From: Brevibacillus formosus
Lineage (GTDB): Bacteria > Bacillota > Bacilli > Brevibacillales > Brevibacillaceae
Direction of reading: 5' to 3'
NCBI RefSeq assembly: GCF_003013405.1
Contig: NZ_PXZL01000030.1
Coordinates: 186,001-250,000, forward strand
DNA length: 64,000 bases
The position numbers were made by a program, and so were the translations under genes. Shown piece by piece: positions 41,040 through 50,900 of the stretch; position 1 is the stretch's first letter; each line of letters begins with the position of its first letter. The notes under the pieces were generated by a model that had not been told where the DNA came from, made no database searches, and saw nothing but the letters and a program-made list of their open reading frames with translations.

Positions 41040-42089
41040 TCATCCAATATTTTGTTGCAAAGAAATCGTTTTCCCCGTTGCAGCTGACTCCATGGCCGCT
41101 TCGATAATCAAAAGAGCGATAAGCCCATCTTTTCCTGTGACGATTGGCGTTTTTTGATTTTGGATCGCGTCTATAAAGGCATCGATTACCCCACTGTTCG
41201 TCTGATGATCGTTGGTCTGTATCGCTCCAGTTCGCTCTACTCTTCTTTCGCCCGTAGCTGCTATGATTTCGATATCCTTTTCTGGATCAGCAAAAATCTT
41301 CATGATCCCACGCTCGCCGTAAAGAATTGTACTATTGTCCTCCTCACCGTAGTAGCTCCAGCTAAAGGAAGCAGTCCCCACCGCACCCGATTGTGTTCGT
41401 AAAAGGCATACCATATGATCGCATACCTCAATTGGTAGGCCGTCCTCGTCTTTTTTGTCCAAAACAGCTGTTAAGGCACTGACCTGCACGATTTCATCCT
41501 GAAGCAAATAACGCAGCAGATCTACTTTATGGATGCCCAAGTCTCCAGCAACACCGAGTGCAGAACGGTTCTTTTTAAAAAACCATGTGGCGTTTGTTTT
41601 ATTGATACTCCAATGCTCAGGCCCTTTATGTCCAAAGCTTGTTTTAAAGGATAAGATGCGCCCCAGCTCACCTGAATCAATGATCTGACGCGCTTTTTGA
41701 TGGGCGATAACCAGCCGTTGATTGTGGTCGACCATGAGAATCGCTCCCGTAGCCTTGGCAGCTGCAAGCATAGCCTGTGCACCTTCGCTCGTCGTCGCGA
41801 TCGGCTTTTCACACAAGACATGTTTTCCCGCCAATAATGCTTCTGTCGTGATGATATGGTGCATTTCGTTCGTCGAGCAGTCGCTGATCGCTTGGACCTC
41901 AGGATGATGAACGACCTCTTGCCAGCTAGCAGCTACCGTGCCCCCATGCTTGGCAACCAGCTTCTGAGCACGATCTGGATTCGGGTCATACACAAGGAAA
42001 AGCTCGACATTTGGATGATGGTGATACTCCGGCGCATGCCGTTCGTTTGCAATGGAACCGGAGCCAATAATGCCTACTTTTATGCTCAT
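41040..42089 (-). CDS. Gfo/Idh/MocA family oxidoreductase
   Basis: NAD(P)-dependent dehydrogenase of 349 residues acting on a sugar, inositol or related alcohol. The Rossmann motif VGIIGSGSIANERH is at the N-terminus, GKHVLCEKPIATT carries the conserved EKP Lys, and the C-terminal domain has VAGDLGIHKVDLLRYL with the catalytic-type Asp/His pair. The substrate cannot be read from sequence. The start follows AAAGGAGGAGC. Upstream 118 bp contain two short inverted repeats but no clear promoter. Confidence 0.88.
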   Translation of the reverse strand: MSIKVGIIGSGSIANERHAPEYHHHPNVELFLVYDPNPDRAQKLVAKHGGTVAASWQEVVHHPEVQAISDCSTNEMHHIITTEALLAGKHVLCEKPIATTSEGAQAMLAAAKATGAILMVDHNQRLVIAHQKARQIIDSGELGRILSFKTSFGHKGPEHWSINKTNATWFFKKNRSALGVAGDLGIHKVDLLRYLLQDEIVQVSALTAVLDKKDEDGLPIEVCDHMVCLLRTQSGAVGTASFSWSYYGEEDNSTILYGERGIMKIFADPEKDIEIIAATGERRVERTGAIQTNDHQTNSGVIDAFIDAIQNQKTPIVTGKDGLIALLIIEAAMESAATGKTISLQQNIG

Positions 42090-42119
42090 GCTTGCTCCTC
42101 CTTTGTGTTTAACCCTTGC

Positions 42120-42145
42120 CGAATCACCTGTCGTAATGTGATTCG
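42120..42145. repeat. Inverted repeat CGAATCAC / GTGATTCG
   Basis: Perfect 8-bp arms with a 10-base centre between the RND pump gene and the Gfo/Idh/MocA gene. No T run on either strand, so it is more likely an operator than a terminator. A second small hairpin, CGCTGG-ttct-CCAGCG, lies at 42172-42187, closer to the pump stop codon. Confidence 0.45.
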
Positions 42146-42207
42146 CTCTATGAAGTGGTTAGAGGGCACAACGCTGGTTCTCCAGCGCCGTACCCCATTT
42201 CCCTTTT

Positions 42208-45200
42208 CTACAAATCAACAGTGCGATGTGCTTTTTTTCGCGCTAACCTCTTTTCGCGAATTCCCTCAAAAATCGAATAAAGCACGGGAACCAATACAAG
42301 CGTTACGAGCGTGTGAAAAATCAACCCCGCAATTACCCCGGTAGCAAGCGGTGCTTCTAGTTCTGCTCCTTCCGCAACAGCGAGTCCCATCGGTAGCATA
42401 CCGAGTATCGCTGTCAGCTTGGTCATGATCACCGGACGAACACGATCTCGCGTGCCCTGTACAATCGCTTCTTCCAACCCCATCCCCCGTGAGCGGAGCA
42501 GATTAATTCTGTCAATTAACAGAATCGCATTGGAAACAACAATTCCGACCAGCATGATGAGCCCAATCATCGCCATCTCACCAAAGGTTCGCTGCGTGAC
42601 CACGAATCCGAGAATGACTCCCACCAAGGCCATTGGCAACGACAGCATGATAATGAACGGCTGAGATAACCTCCCAAACTGGGCCACCATAATCACGTAG
42701 ATGAGGGAGACGACCGCTACCAGGACGATAATTCCTTGCGTAAAGGTGTTATTCTGTTCCTTCAAATCGCCAGCGATCTCGATCTTGTAACCAGCGGGCA
42801 ATTCCACTGTACCCAGCTTCTCATTTATTTCTCTGCCCGCCGTACCAATATCCGTGCCCAGCAGTTCTGCTGATACCGTGATGATTTGTTCTCCTTTTTC
42901 ATGTTTGATCGTAATCGGAGATTTGCTGAAATGGAAATCGACCAGCTCATGTAACGGGACCTGTGAGCCTGTTTCTGTTCGTATCATAATCTGCTGGAGC
43001 TGGTCAGGATGTGTCACCCATGTCTCAGGAAATCTGGCCACAATCGAGGTTTCGATACCATTTTGACTGATTGTGGATAGGGGCTGCTCTCCAAGCAGCA
43101 GGCTGATTTGGCTGTCCAATGATTCTGAGTCAACCTGTAATTGAGACATTGCCTCCTGATTTGGTATCAGTGTTACTTTTTCCTTCCCTCTTTCGAAGTC
43201 ATTCCGAATATTGACTACACCGGGGATGCTCGCCAGCATTTCTTCTACTTTTGCGGAAATCGACCGCGAAACCTCCAAATCTTCACCAGCAACCTGCAAC
43301 TCAATGGGTGCCGATTGACCAGAGAATCCAAATGTCATACTTGTTTGTTCCACACCGTCAATCGCATTCAAGCGACCGTTTACTTCTTGCATAAACGCTT
43401 CTTTCTCTTGTGTTCGTTGCGACTTGGTTACTAATGTAATATTTAACTCCACAGTCTCTTTCTTTGCCGTAAAAAAGACTTGATTCACGTCGGACAGCTC
43501 TCTTAACGCTTTTTCCGCTTCAACTGCCACTGTTTGCGCCTGTTCCAAGCTAGTGCCATCTGGCATCGTTAACGTGGCAAAAATTTGATTCTCATTGGCA
43601 TTCAAGCCATTTCCCATTTTAATCAATGGGAAGAGAGTCAAGGCTCCTACAAACACCGCAAGAGCCACCAGCAATGTGAGAATTCGATGACGAAGGGTTA
43701 ACAGCAGTAATCGCTGAAAGAGAGAAACGACCCCATTTTTCCCTGTTTCGCTACGGGGCTGCAACTGTTTATCATGTTGGAGAAAACGTTCGGAAAAAAT
43801 CGGAACAAACAGAAAAGCTGCAATCGTTGATGCAAGAATCGTAGAGGTAACGGTAAACGCAATGGTATGAAGAATAGGCTTCAGCCACTGTTCAAAATCC
43901 GCGACCACTAGCGGTAAAAACACAACGATCAAGGTTAATTGGGAAGCAAATACAGGTGCTATCACCTCTTTTGAGCCCTGAACGATGGCCTGTTTCAGCT
44001 GCATTCCCTTTTCTCTCAAATGATAAATACTTTCCAAAACAACGATCGCGGCATCGACAATCAATCCGATTGACAAACTCAGTGATATCAATACCACCAT
44101 GTCAATGTTATAACCAGCAGCTTTCAGAGCGATGAAAGTCATCAGGATAGACAGAGGCAGCGTGGTTGCAATGACCATTGTCACACGCCAATTTCGCAGG
44201 AATATCCAGAGTACGAGGATTGCCAATATTCCCCCGATGATAACATCTCGACTCAAATTGGTGATCGCTTTTTTAATAAAGGAGACGGATTCAAACATGA
44301 CTCTCAGCTCGTAGTTTCCGCCCGCTTCATCATTGATTTGCCTCACAACCTCCTCTACTTTTTTCTGTGTGGTGATCAAGTCACTCCCCGCAGCGCGCTT
44401 TACACTGATTTGGACAAAGAGGTCTCCTTCTGTCATGGAAATAGCGTCATTCACGCTACCGCGCAGGTCACTCACCGTTGCCAGTTGTTCGAGTGCCACC
44501 TTGCCCTTGGGTGTCTTGATCAAAATGGCTTTGAACTCTTCTACATTTTTTAAGCTGTTGTCAATCATGACAACGGTGTCAAACCCGGGATTTTCCAATA
44601 TCCCCACGGCTTTTTTCCAATTGGCACCCTGAAGCTGACCCACAACATCCGCTGCTGTCGTTCGATAGGCAGTAAGCCGTTCAGGACGAAATGTTATCGC
44701 AACCTTATTTTCAAAACCGTCCTCGGATACGACTACTTCCTTCACACCCGGGATGGATTCTATTCGATCCTTAATGGTCGTCTTCAGCAAGGTGAGCATG
44801 GTCTGTGTATCGGCACCAACCATTGCGTAGTCGATTAAGTCCTCATCACCTAGATTCGTTTGAGTGACGGTTACGGTATCCACTACTTTAGGAAATTCGT
44901 TGCGCAGCCGATTCACAATATTTTGTGTCTCTTGCTTGACCTTTTCACCTTCCCCATCCTCTGCAAGGATCGAGATGCCAGAAAACCCCGTCCCTGTTTT
45001 TGATGAGAAATTTTTAATCCCAGTTACAGATTTTAATTCCTTTTCTATTTTTTTTGTGACTTTTTCCACCATCTCTTCAGGCGGCAGCGCTCCCCCTGAA
45101 ATATTCACTTCAATCCAAGGCAAATTTGTTTTCGGTACGAGCTCCACGTGGAAGGAAAAGAGAGCACCGATTCCGGTAAGCACGATGAGGAATGTGCACA

Positions 45201-45249
45201 AATAGAGGATCACTTTTCGTTTCAGCAAAAAGAGAATGACCTTGTCCAC
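42208..45249 (-). CDS. RND efflux pump, SwrC/AcrB-like, of the NRPS locus
   Basis: Full-length RND transporter of 1013 residues. Twelve helices flank two large extracellular porter loops in the usual duplicated layout; helix 4 reads LSIGLIVDAAIVVLESIYHLREKG, with the proton-relay Asp. It forms a pump with the fusion lipoprotein encoded just upstream (three bases between the genes; GTG start after AAAGGGGAG). The Bacillus relative SwrC exports the lipopeptide surfactin. Following two NRPS genes and an MFS gene on the same strand, this pump is a strong candidate for export of, or self-resistance to, the NRPS product. Confidence 0.93.
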   Translation of the reverse strand: MDKVILFLLKRKVILYLCTFLIVLTGIGALFSFHVELVPKTNLPWIEVNISGGALPPEEMVEKVTKKIEKELKSVTGIKNFSSKTGTGFSGISILAEDGEGEKVKQETQNIVNRLRNEFPKVVDTVTVTQTNLGDEDLIDYAMVGADTQTMLTLLKTTIKDRIESIPGVKEVVVSEDGFENKVAITFRPERLTAYRTTAADVVGQLQGANWKKAVGILENPGFDTVVMIDNSLKNVEEFKAILIKTPKGKVALEQLATVSDLRGSVNDAISMTEGDLFVQISVKRAAGSDLITTQKKVEEVVRQINDEAGGNYELRVMFESVSFIKKAITNLSRDVIIGGILAILVLWIFLRNWRVTMVIATTLPLSILMTFIALKAAGYNIDMVVLISLSLSIGLIVDAAIVVLESIYHLREKGMQLKQAIVQGSKEVIAPVFASQLTLIVVFLPLVVADFEQWLKPILHTIAFTVTSTILASTIAAFLFVPIFSERFLQHDKQLQPRSETGKNGVVSLFQRLLLLTLRHRILTLLVALAVFVGALTLFPLIKMGNGLNANENQIFATLTMPDGTSLEQAQTVAVEAEKALRELSDVNQVFFTAKKETVELNITLVTKSQRTQEKEAFMQEVNGRLNAIDGVEQTSMTFGFSGQSAPIELQVAGEDLEVSRSISAKVEEMLASIPGVVNIRNDFERGKEKVTLIPNQEAMSQLQVDSESLDSQISLLLGEQPLSTISQNGIETSIVARFPETWVTHPDQLQQIMIRTETGSQVPLHELVDFHFSKSPITIKHEKGEQIITVSAELLGTDIGTAGREINEKLGTVELPAGYKIEIAGDLKEQNNTFTQGIIVLVAVVSLIYVIMVAQFGRLSQPFIIMLSLPMALVGVILGFVVTQRTFGEMAMIGLIMLVGIVVSNAILLIDRINLLRSRGMGLEEAIVQGTRDRVRPVIMTKLTAILGMLPMGLAVAEGAELEAPLATGVIAGLIFHTLVTLVLVPVLYSIFEGIREKRLARKKAHRTVDL

Positions 45250-45252
45250 CGG

Positions 45253-46467
45253 TTACTCCCCTTTCACCGTAACGACTTCTCCTTCGGCATAGTACGTTAT
45301 GCCGGAGATTAAGATTTGATTGCCTGACTGTAGGCCAGATAAAATCTCGACGTTATTTCCAATGATTTGCCCCACTTCCACATCGCGTCTCTTGATTACA
45401 CCATTCTCGACAACCATGACGAAGCGCTGTGATTCTTTAACGCCCACGCTTTGGACGGGGACGAGCATCCCGTTTACTTTACGTGACATCTCTACAGTCG
45501 CGACCATCCCCTCTATAAACACGTTGTCTTTATTGGAAACAGCTATCTCTACAAGATACTTTCCCGTTTCCGTGTTGAGAACGGGGGAGATAAATGTTAT
45601 GGTACCTGTACTTTTGGGCTTTCCCTCCACTGCCACAGGCACCGTGTCCCCTTGCTTGTAGTTTTCCATCACATCCAATGGGACATCGACCTTCAGCTTC
45701 ACTTCCGAGCTATCAACCAGGTGAATGATACTTTCACCTGGCTGGGCAAGACTGCCTGCCTTTTTGGTCACATCGATGACCGTACCGCTAAACGGGGCGA
45801 CGAGTTGTGTTTCTTGAAGGGTTTTCTTTGCCAGCTCTACTTCACTGGCCGCTTGTTTCAAATCGGCCTCTGCACTGGCAATCTCGTTTACTTCCGCACC
45901 CTTTAGCAACTTATCCAACGTAATTCTCGCCTCTTGTAGCGAAATCTCGATTTGCTCTTTTTCCGACTGCGCACTGTCCAGCTCACTCTGTGAAATAGCG
46001 CCGCCCTTAAACAGCTCCTGGGCTGTCTCCCATTTCCGTTGCGCATCCTTCAAGCGCTTTTCCTGGCTGTCCACTGCCAGGCGTTGTTTGCTGATGAGAT
46101 CTGGGCTTGCTCCTTGCAACGTTTTTGAACGCAACGCAGATGCACTTTGAACCTGGCTTTGTGCTGCTTCCAGCCCTTTTTGATAATAGTTTGTATTTAG
46201 TGAACTTAACACCTGGCCTTGTGTCACCTTTGCCCCTTTTGTTACGTTCATTCGTTCAATCGTACCAGAAGCCCCAAAGGCTAAATGGCTCGCCTGTTTG
46301 TATTCAACGAAAGCAGTGAGTGGTATCGGCAAGGAACCCGTCTGTTTTACGGTGTGCACTTGTACGATCTTTTGTTTGGTTTGCTCCGTTTCCTGTTTCG
46401 CTTCCTCTCCACATCCCGCGATGAACATCAGTACAATTGTCAAAACGACATAGTGCATACTCTTCAC
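45253..46467 (-). CDS. RND-type membrane fusion lipoprotein (HlyD/AcrA family)
   Basis: Periplasmic-adaptor type protein of 404 residues. The GTG start at 46467 is seven bases after GGAGG and gives a lipoprotein signal (VVLTIVLMFIAGC, Cys19); a longer upstream frame would bury it. It then shows the first lipoyl half (GASGTIERMNVTKGAKVTQGQVLSSL), a coiled-coil hairpin (SQEKRLKDAQRKWETAQELF), the second lipoyl half (LVAPFSGTVIDVTKKAGSLAQPGESI) and the beta-barrel/MP domain. It is lipid-anchored outside the membrane and docks the RND pump encoded three bases downstream. Confidence 0.93.
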   Translation of the reverse strand: MKSMHYVVLTIVLMFIAGCGEEAKQETEQTKQKIVQVHTVKQTGSLPIPLTAFVEYKQASHLAFGASGTIERMNVTKGAKVTQGQVLSSLNTNYYQKGLEAAQSQVQSASALRSKTLQGASPDLISKQRLAVDSQEKRLKDAQRKWETAQELFKGGAISQSELDSAQSEKEQIEISLQEARITLDKLLKGAEVNEIASAEADLKQAASEVELAKKTLQETQLVAPFSGTVIDVTKKAGSLAQPGESIIHLVDSSEVKLKVDVPLDVMENYKQGDTVPVAVEGKPKSTGTITFISPVLNTETGKYLVEIAVSNKDNVFIEGMVATVEMSRKVNGMLVPVQSVGVKESQRFVMVVENGVIKRRDVEVGQIIGNNVEILSGLQSGNQILISGITYYAEGEVVTVKGE

Positions 46468-46546
46468 GTAGAGTCCTCCAGTAGTTTTGTCATTGTCTTT
46501 TTGAATGAAACTGACATCCCATTCTCTCTCGTTATCTTGACCTTGC

Positions 46547-47821
46547 TCAAGCAGACTTGTCTGCAACCACATGTTCTTCTTTTGTCTTAAAGTATTGGCT
46601 TACTTGCTTGTTCAGATGAGCGATCAAGGCGATCACGAAAATGATGGCACCCGATGCCAACACGAGATACGTCCAGTGCACGGCCTCCAGTAAAATACCG
46701 TACAACCAGATCCCAAAAGGTACGGCCACCCCAGTAAAAGTGCCGACCACTCCAAACATGCTGGCACGCAAATGCTCAGGCGTGTTCAATTGAACAAAGG
46801 TAAAGATCGGGATGTTCCCCATGGAGTTGAAGATGGCGGAGACCAATAAAATCGCGACAAATACGCCAGTAATGATCCATGAGGAGTTACTCGTTTCCGG
46901 AACAAAAATCGGAAATACCCATGCCAGCAACAGAAGCCCTTGCACTTGAATCAAAAGGAAGATTTTATTCTCAACGTATTTGCTCACTTTTTTCATAGAG
47001 ACAACAGCCGCTCCGATAATAATCCCGATAAACCAGGAGGACTGAATAAAGGAGAACTGCTCCATCGATACTTTTTCGACTCGATAGGCAATATGCAGCA
47101 GCCCCACATACATGAGCGGAGGGAAAATAAAGTTGAGCACAAGGAAAATCAGGAACAAGTACTTGATGACAACCTGTTCACGGATATATTGGAAGACTTC
47201 CTTGATGGTATCTGTATAGCTTTGCGTTGTCTCTTGTACTGCCTCGGTCTTGCGGAAACGGAGGAACATCTGCAAGATGCCTGCTCCGATAAAAGAAAGG
47301 CCATCAATCAGCAAAATCATTTTCATCCCCAGTAAACCATAGGCAACCGCCCCTACCAAAGGACCCGCTACATTGAGAATGGCGCTGATCGCTTGGTAAA
47401 TAGAGTTCATACTTCCTACTCTGTCCTCATCTACCAGCTCAGGAATGGATGCTTGCAAAGCGAGATACGTAACAGCCTGAATGGTACTGATCACGAAGGC
47501 GTATCCGACAAACAGCCATAGATTCGTCGGAAACTGGAGAAAAAACAGTAAAAACAAGAGAACGAGCGCACCGCTTAACAGCTCGGTGACAACCATGATT
47601 GTTTTCTTGTTGTGTCTATCAATATAGGCACCTGCAAAAATATTAATCAGCACCCCTGGTAAGTACGAAAAGCCCAAAACAGTTGCAAATGCAGCGGAAG
47701 AACCCGTCACATCCGCAATGTACAGGGCAAGTGCAAATTTGTAGACACCGCTACCTAATTCCGTGATGAAACGAGTAAAAGAAAAGAGAAAAATATTTAA
47801 TCCGTATGATTGGTTGCCCAT
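46547..47821 (-). CDS. MFS transporter, probable peptide exporter
   Basis: Twelve-helix major facilitator of 424 residues, of the MFS_3/enterobactin-exporter-like type. Loop 2-3 reads GAYIDRHNKKTIMVVTELLSG and the N-terminus LFSFTRFITELGSGVYKFALALYIADVTGSSAAFA. The start follows GGGAGGTTAAG. It lies 136 bp after the second NRPS gene and 79 bp before the fusion-protein gene, all on one strand. Relatives next to NRPS genes in Bacillales are often exporters or self-resistance pumps. Confidence 0.88.
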   Translation of the reverse strand: MGNQSYGLNIFLFSFTRFITELGSGVYKFALALYIADVTGSSAAFATVLGFSYLPGVLINIFAGAYIDRHNKKTIMVVTELLSGALVLLFLLFFLQFPTNLWLFVGYAFVISTIQAVTYLALQASIPELVDEDRVGSMNSIYQAISAILNVAGPLVGAVAYGLLGMKMILLIDGLSFIGAGILQMFLRFRKTEAVQETTQSYTDTIKEVFQYIREQVVIKYLFLIFLVLNFIFPPLMYVGLLHIAYRVEKVSMEQFSFIQSSWFIGIIIGAAVVSMKKVSKYVENKIFLLIQVQGLLLLAWVFPIFVPETSNSSWIITGVFVAILLVSAIFNSMGNIPIFTFVQLNTPEHLRASMFGVVGTFTGVAVPFGIWLYGILLEAVHWTYLVLASGAIIFVIALIAHLNKQVSQYFKTKEEHVVADKSA

Positions 47822-47957
47822 CTTAACCTCCCTGAATAGTAATCCCTCTAGCTGACGATTTATTTCGGCAAGATGATCCCGCTACAATTCACGGACAAGA
47901 AACCCGGAATAGAGCGGAATTCATCTGCCGATTTTCAATACGATGCCTAGGCGACTT
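47822..47957. other. Gap between NRPS and MFS genes
   Basis: 136 bp with no strong hairpin and no obvious promoter, which is compatible with the transporter genes being read from the NRPS transcript. Confidence 0.4.
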
Positions 47958-50900
47958 TTAGCGTATGACTAGAGGCATCCCTATCAATTTTTTCGCTTCC
48001 TCCTCCAAGATCACTCGCAGCTTCCTTTCATCCTCTCGATATGGCAGAGCCATAAAAATATTCATTTTGCCCATGGATGTATAGGAAGCCTCAAAGAGAA
48101 TACGCTTCTTTCCTTTGATAAACAGGTGATCGTATTCACTTGGTTGACTCTTGTTCTGCTCACCCAAAAAGTTGCAAATAATAGGTGTCATCTGCAAGGA
48201 TTGGATGAGGGAGTGGTGGGAAAGAGGATAGTTTTCCGTTGCGTCAGGATTTTGTACGAGATTGGTGAAATGGATGTTCCTCTCCTTTGCGAGATCCAAC
48301 CGAACTTTCACATACGTTTCCAACTCATCCAGACTCCACACCGGATCAATATGAAGCGGAATATGATCGATGCACTCGCCAAGCACATCGAAGAAATGGT
48401 TCCCCATAAAGGCTCTGCCAAAGTTCATAAGGAAAATGGGGGCCTTTTGGACTCCAAAACTTCTTTCGCAAAATCTGGCTAAAAGAGCAATCGGAATACG
48501 CGCATTTTCTGTCTCCTGCGGGTTGTCCATATCTACTTCGCAGGTAACAATCGTGAATCCGTCCAAAATGGATGAAGAGGGAAGCTGTCTTTCTATGGAC
48601 AAAAGACTATTCTCAAATCCGTGAAGATCAAATTCCTCCACAAGCTGCTGATCTTCGATTCCGACTGGACCCTTGGTAATTTGCCGGACGAAATCCCAAT
48701 ACGTATTCCGATCAGTTTCCGTGAGGTCTGTGCCATTTTCCAACGCTTCGTAATACAGGTTCATGTCGTTTTCAAGAACCTCACTGCTGATCAAATCAAA
48801 AATGAGATGCGAGGCCGGGAATATGAACGAATACTCTTTCTCGCTTTCTTTCAGCAGGATCACTTTGTATGACAAAGAGCCGATCGAATCATGCTGCTTG
48901 TAAAAGTATTCACTCAGTAAAAGATGGCGCACCGCTTCTTTTCTTTCATCCGACTCACCCGATACATCAACAACAGGGAGCGCAATCTCACTAGGGCAAG
49001 GATATTCTTTCCAATACGGCTCTTCTTCTTCAAAAGCCAACGTGCACCGCAGTAAATGATGCCGCTTCAAAACGTCTAGAAAGGCCTTTTCCAGCGTCTT
49101 TGGATCGATCATCCGCTCAAAGCGAATCACTGTTCCAGAAATATCCTTTTCCTGTACATGATAGCGCTGTGAAGGTGACAGTGGCTGCCTGATAAAAGTC
49201 TGCTGATTGATGATCGCCTCCGAATAACGAAGGAGCTTCTGATCCAGGTCGTTGACGAGATGCTCCTGCCATTGCAACGATTCCTTCTCATCAAGCGCAG
49301 CCTCTTGCAAATGATCCTTTTCTTTTTCCCATGCTTTTTGCGAGAGATCCAGATATTCAATGGCGTGCGGCTGTATCGCAGGATCACAAGACCTACGCAA
49401 TAAGGACAGTATTTCTTGGTGTTTGTCCCGCGCATTTTCCTCTACGTACAGAACAGCTCGGTGCTTGCTGCCGAAGGGCACCTCTACATAGTTGCTTCGC
49501 ACTTGAAAATGGGCGTAGATCAAGGTTTCCAAATCATTTTTATCTTGCGCTTTTATGGTGCGAATCCGGTCTACGGTATCTAAATATCCTGCTAGCGCTC
49601 TGACTGTGTCATATTGGAAGATCGTTTGAATCTTTACTTCTATTCCTTCCTTATGAAGTCGTGCTACCAGTTGGATTGCTTTGATAGAATGCCCGCCCAG
49701 ATCATAAAAATGGTCATCCACACTGATTTCCTGCAAGTCGAGCACTTCTTTCCAGATTTCCGCCAGCTTGATCTCCTGCTCTGTAACAGGGGGATTCAGT
49801 TGCTTATTCGCCTCCCGGTTCATGACGGGCTCAGGTAATGCTTTCCGATCTATTTTTCCATTTGGTGTTACAGGCATTCTCTCAAGGACATGGATATATG
49901 TTGGTACCATATAGGCCGGAAGGGTGGCCAAAAGCTCCTGACGCAAATCTCTGTTCCAATCAGGCTGCTCCCAGACCAGATAAGCGATCAGGCAGGCATC
50001 TCCTCCCTGCTCTTTTTTGGCCAACACGACCGCTTCCTTCACTCCTGCCTGGGATAGGATCACGTTTTCAACCTCATCAAGCTCGATACGGAAACCGCGT
50101 ATCTTGACCTGGTTGTCCATTCGCCCCAAATATTCCAGACTTCCATCCGCAAGCCACTTCACCATATCTCCCGTCTTGTAGAGCCTCGAACCGGAAATAA
50201 ACGGATCTGCCACAAATTTCTCGTTCGTCAATTCCTCGCGATTGATGTAGCCATCAGCGACGCTAATGCCCGCGATAGCTAACTCACCAGGAAGTCCCTG
50301 GGGCTGCAAATGACCATGCGCATCTAGCACGTATACTTTTGTGTTGGCAATGGGCTTTCCGATTGGCACTTGCTGCGGCAGCTCCTCTTGCCCTTCATAC
50401 GTCCAAGTCGTTGCACAAATGGTTGTTTCGGTTGGACCGTATGCATTGATGTATCGGCAATGCTCGCTCCATTTATGGACGAGCTCCCAGTTTGCTGCGG
50501 AACCTGCGGTGATTAACGTTTGCAATTTCGGAAAATTTTCCGGCTCCAAATACGTCACAAAGGTAGGCGGGAGCGTCGCGACTGTTACTTCATGCCGCAG
50601 CAGATACTCACTGAAAGCCTGAGAATCGAGTACGACATCCTTTGAAACTACGACCAGTCTCGCCCCCGTCAATACCCCCATCGTAAACTCCCAGACTGAG
50701 GCATCAAAAGAGATGCTGGCAAACTGCAACACCTTGTCATTTTGGGTAATACCTAGATCGTTGATGAAAAACTGCTGGAGGTTGGCAATTCCGACGTGGT
50801 GCAGCCTTACCCCCTTTGGCTTCCCCGTTGATCCGGATGTATAAATGACGTAGGCCAGATCACTGGAACGATGAAGGGTCTGTACATCAGATGTAGCGCC

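Noticed and set aside
42120-42187. The two inverted repeats after the RND gene as a rho-independent terminator
   Set aside because: Neither stem is followed by a T run on the minus strand.
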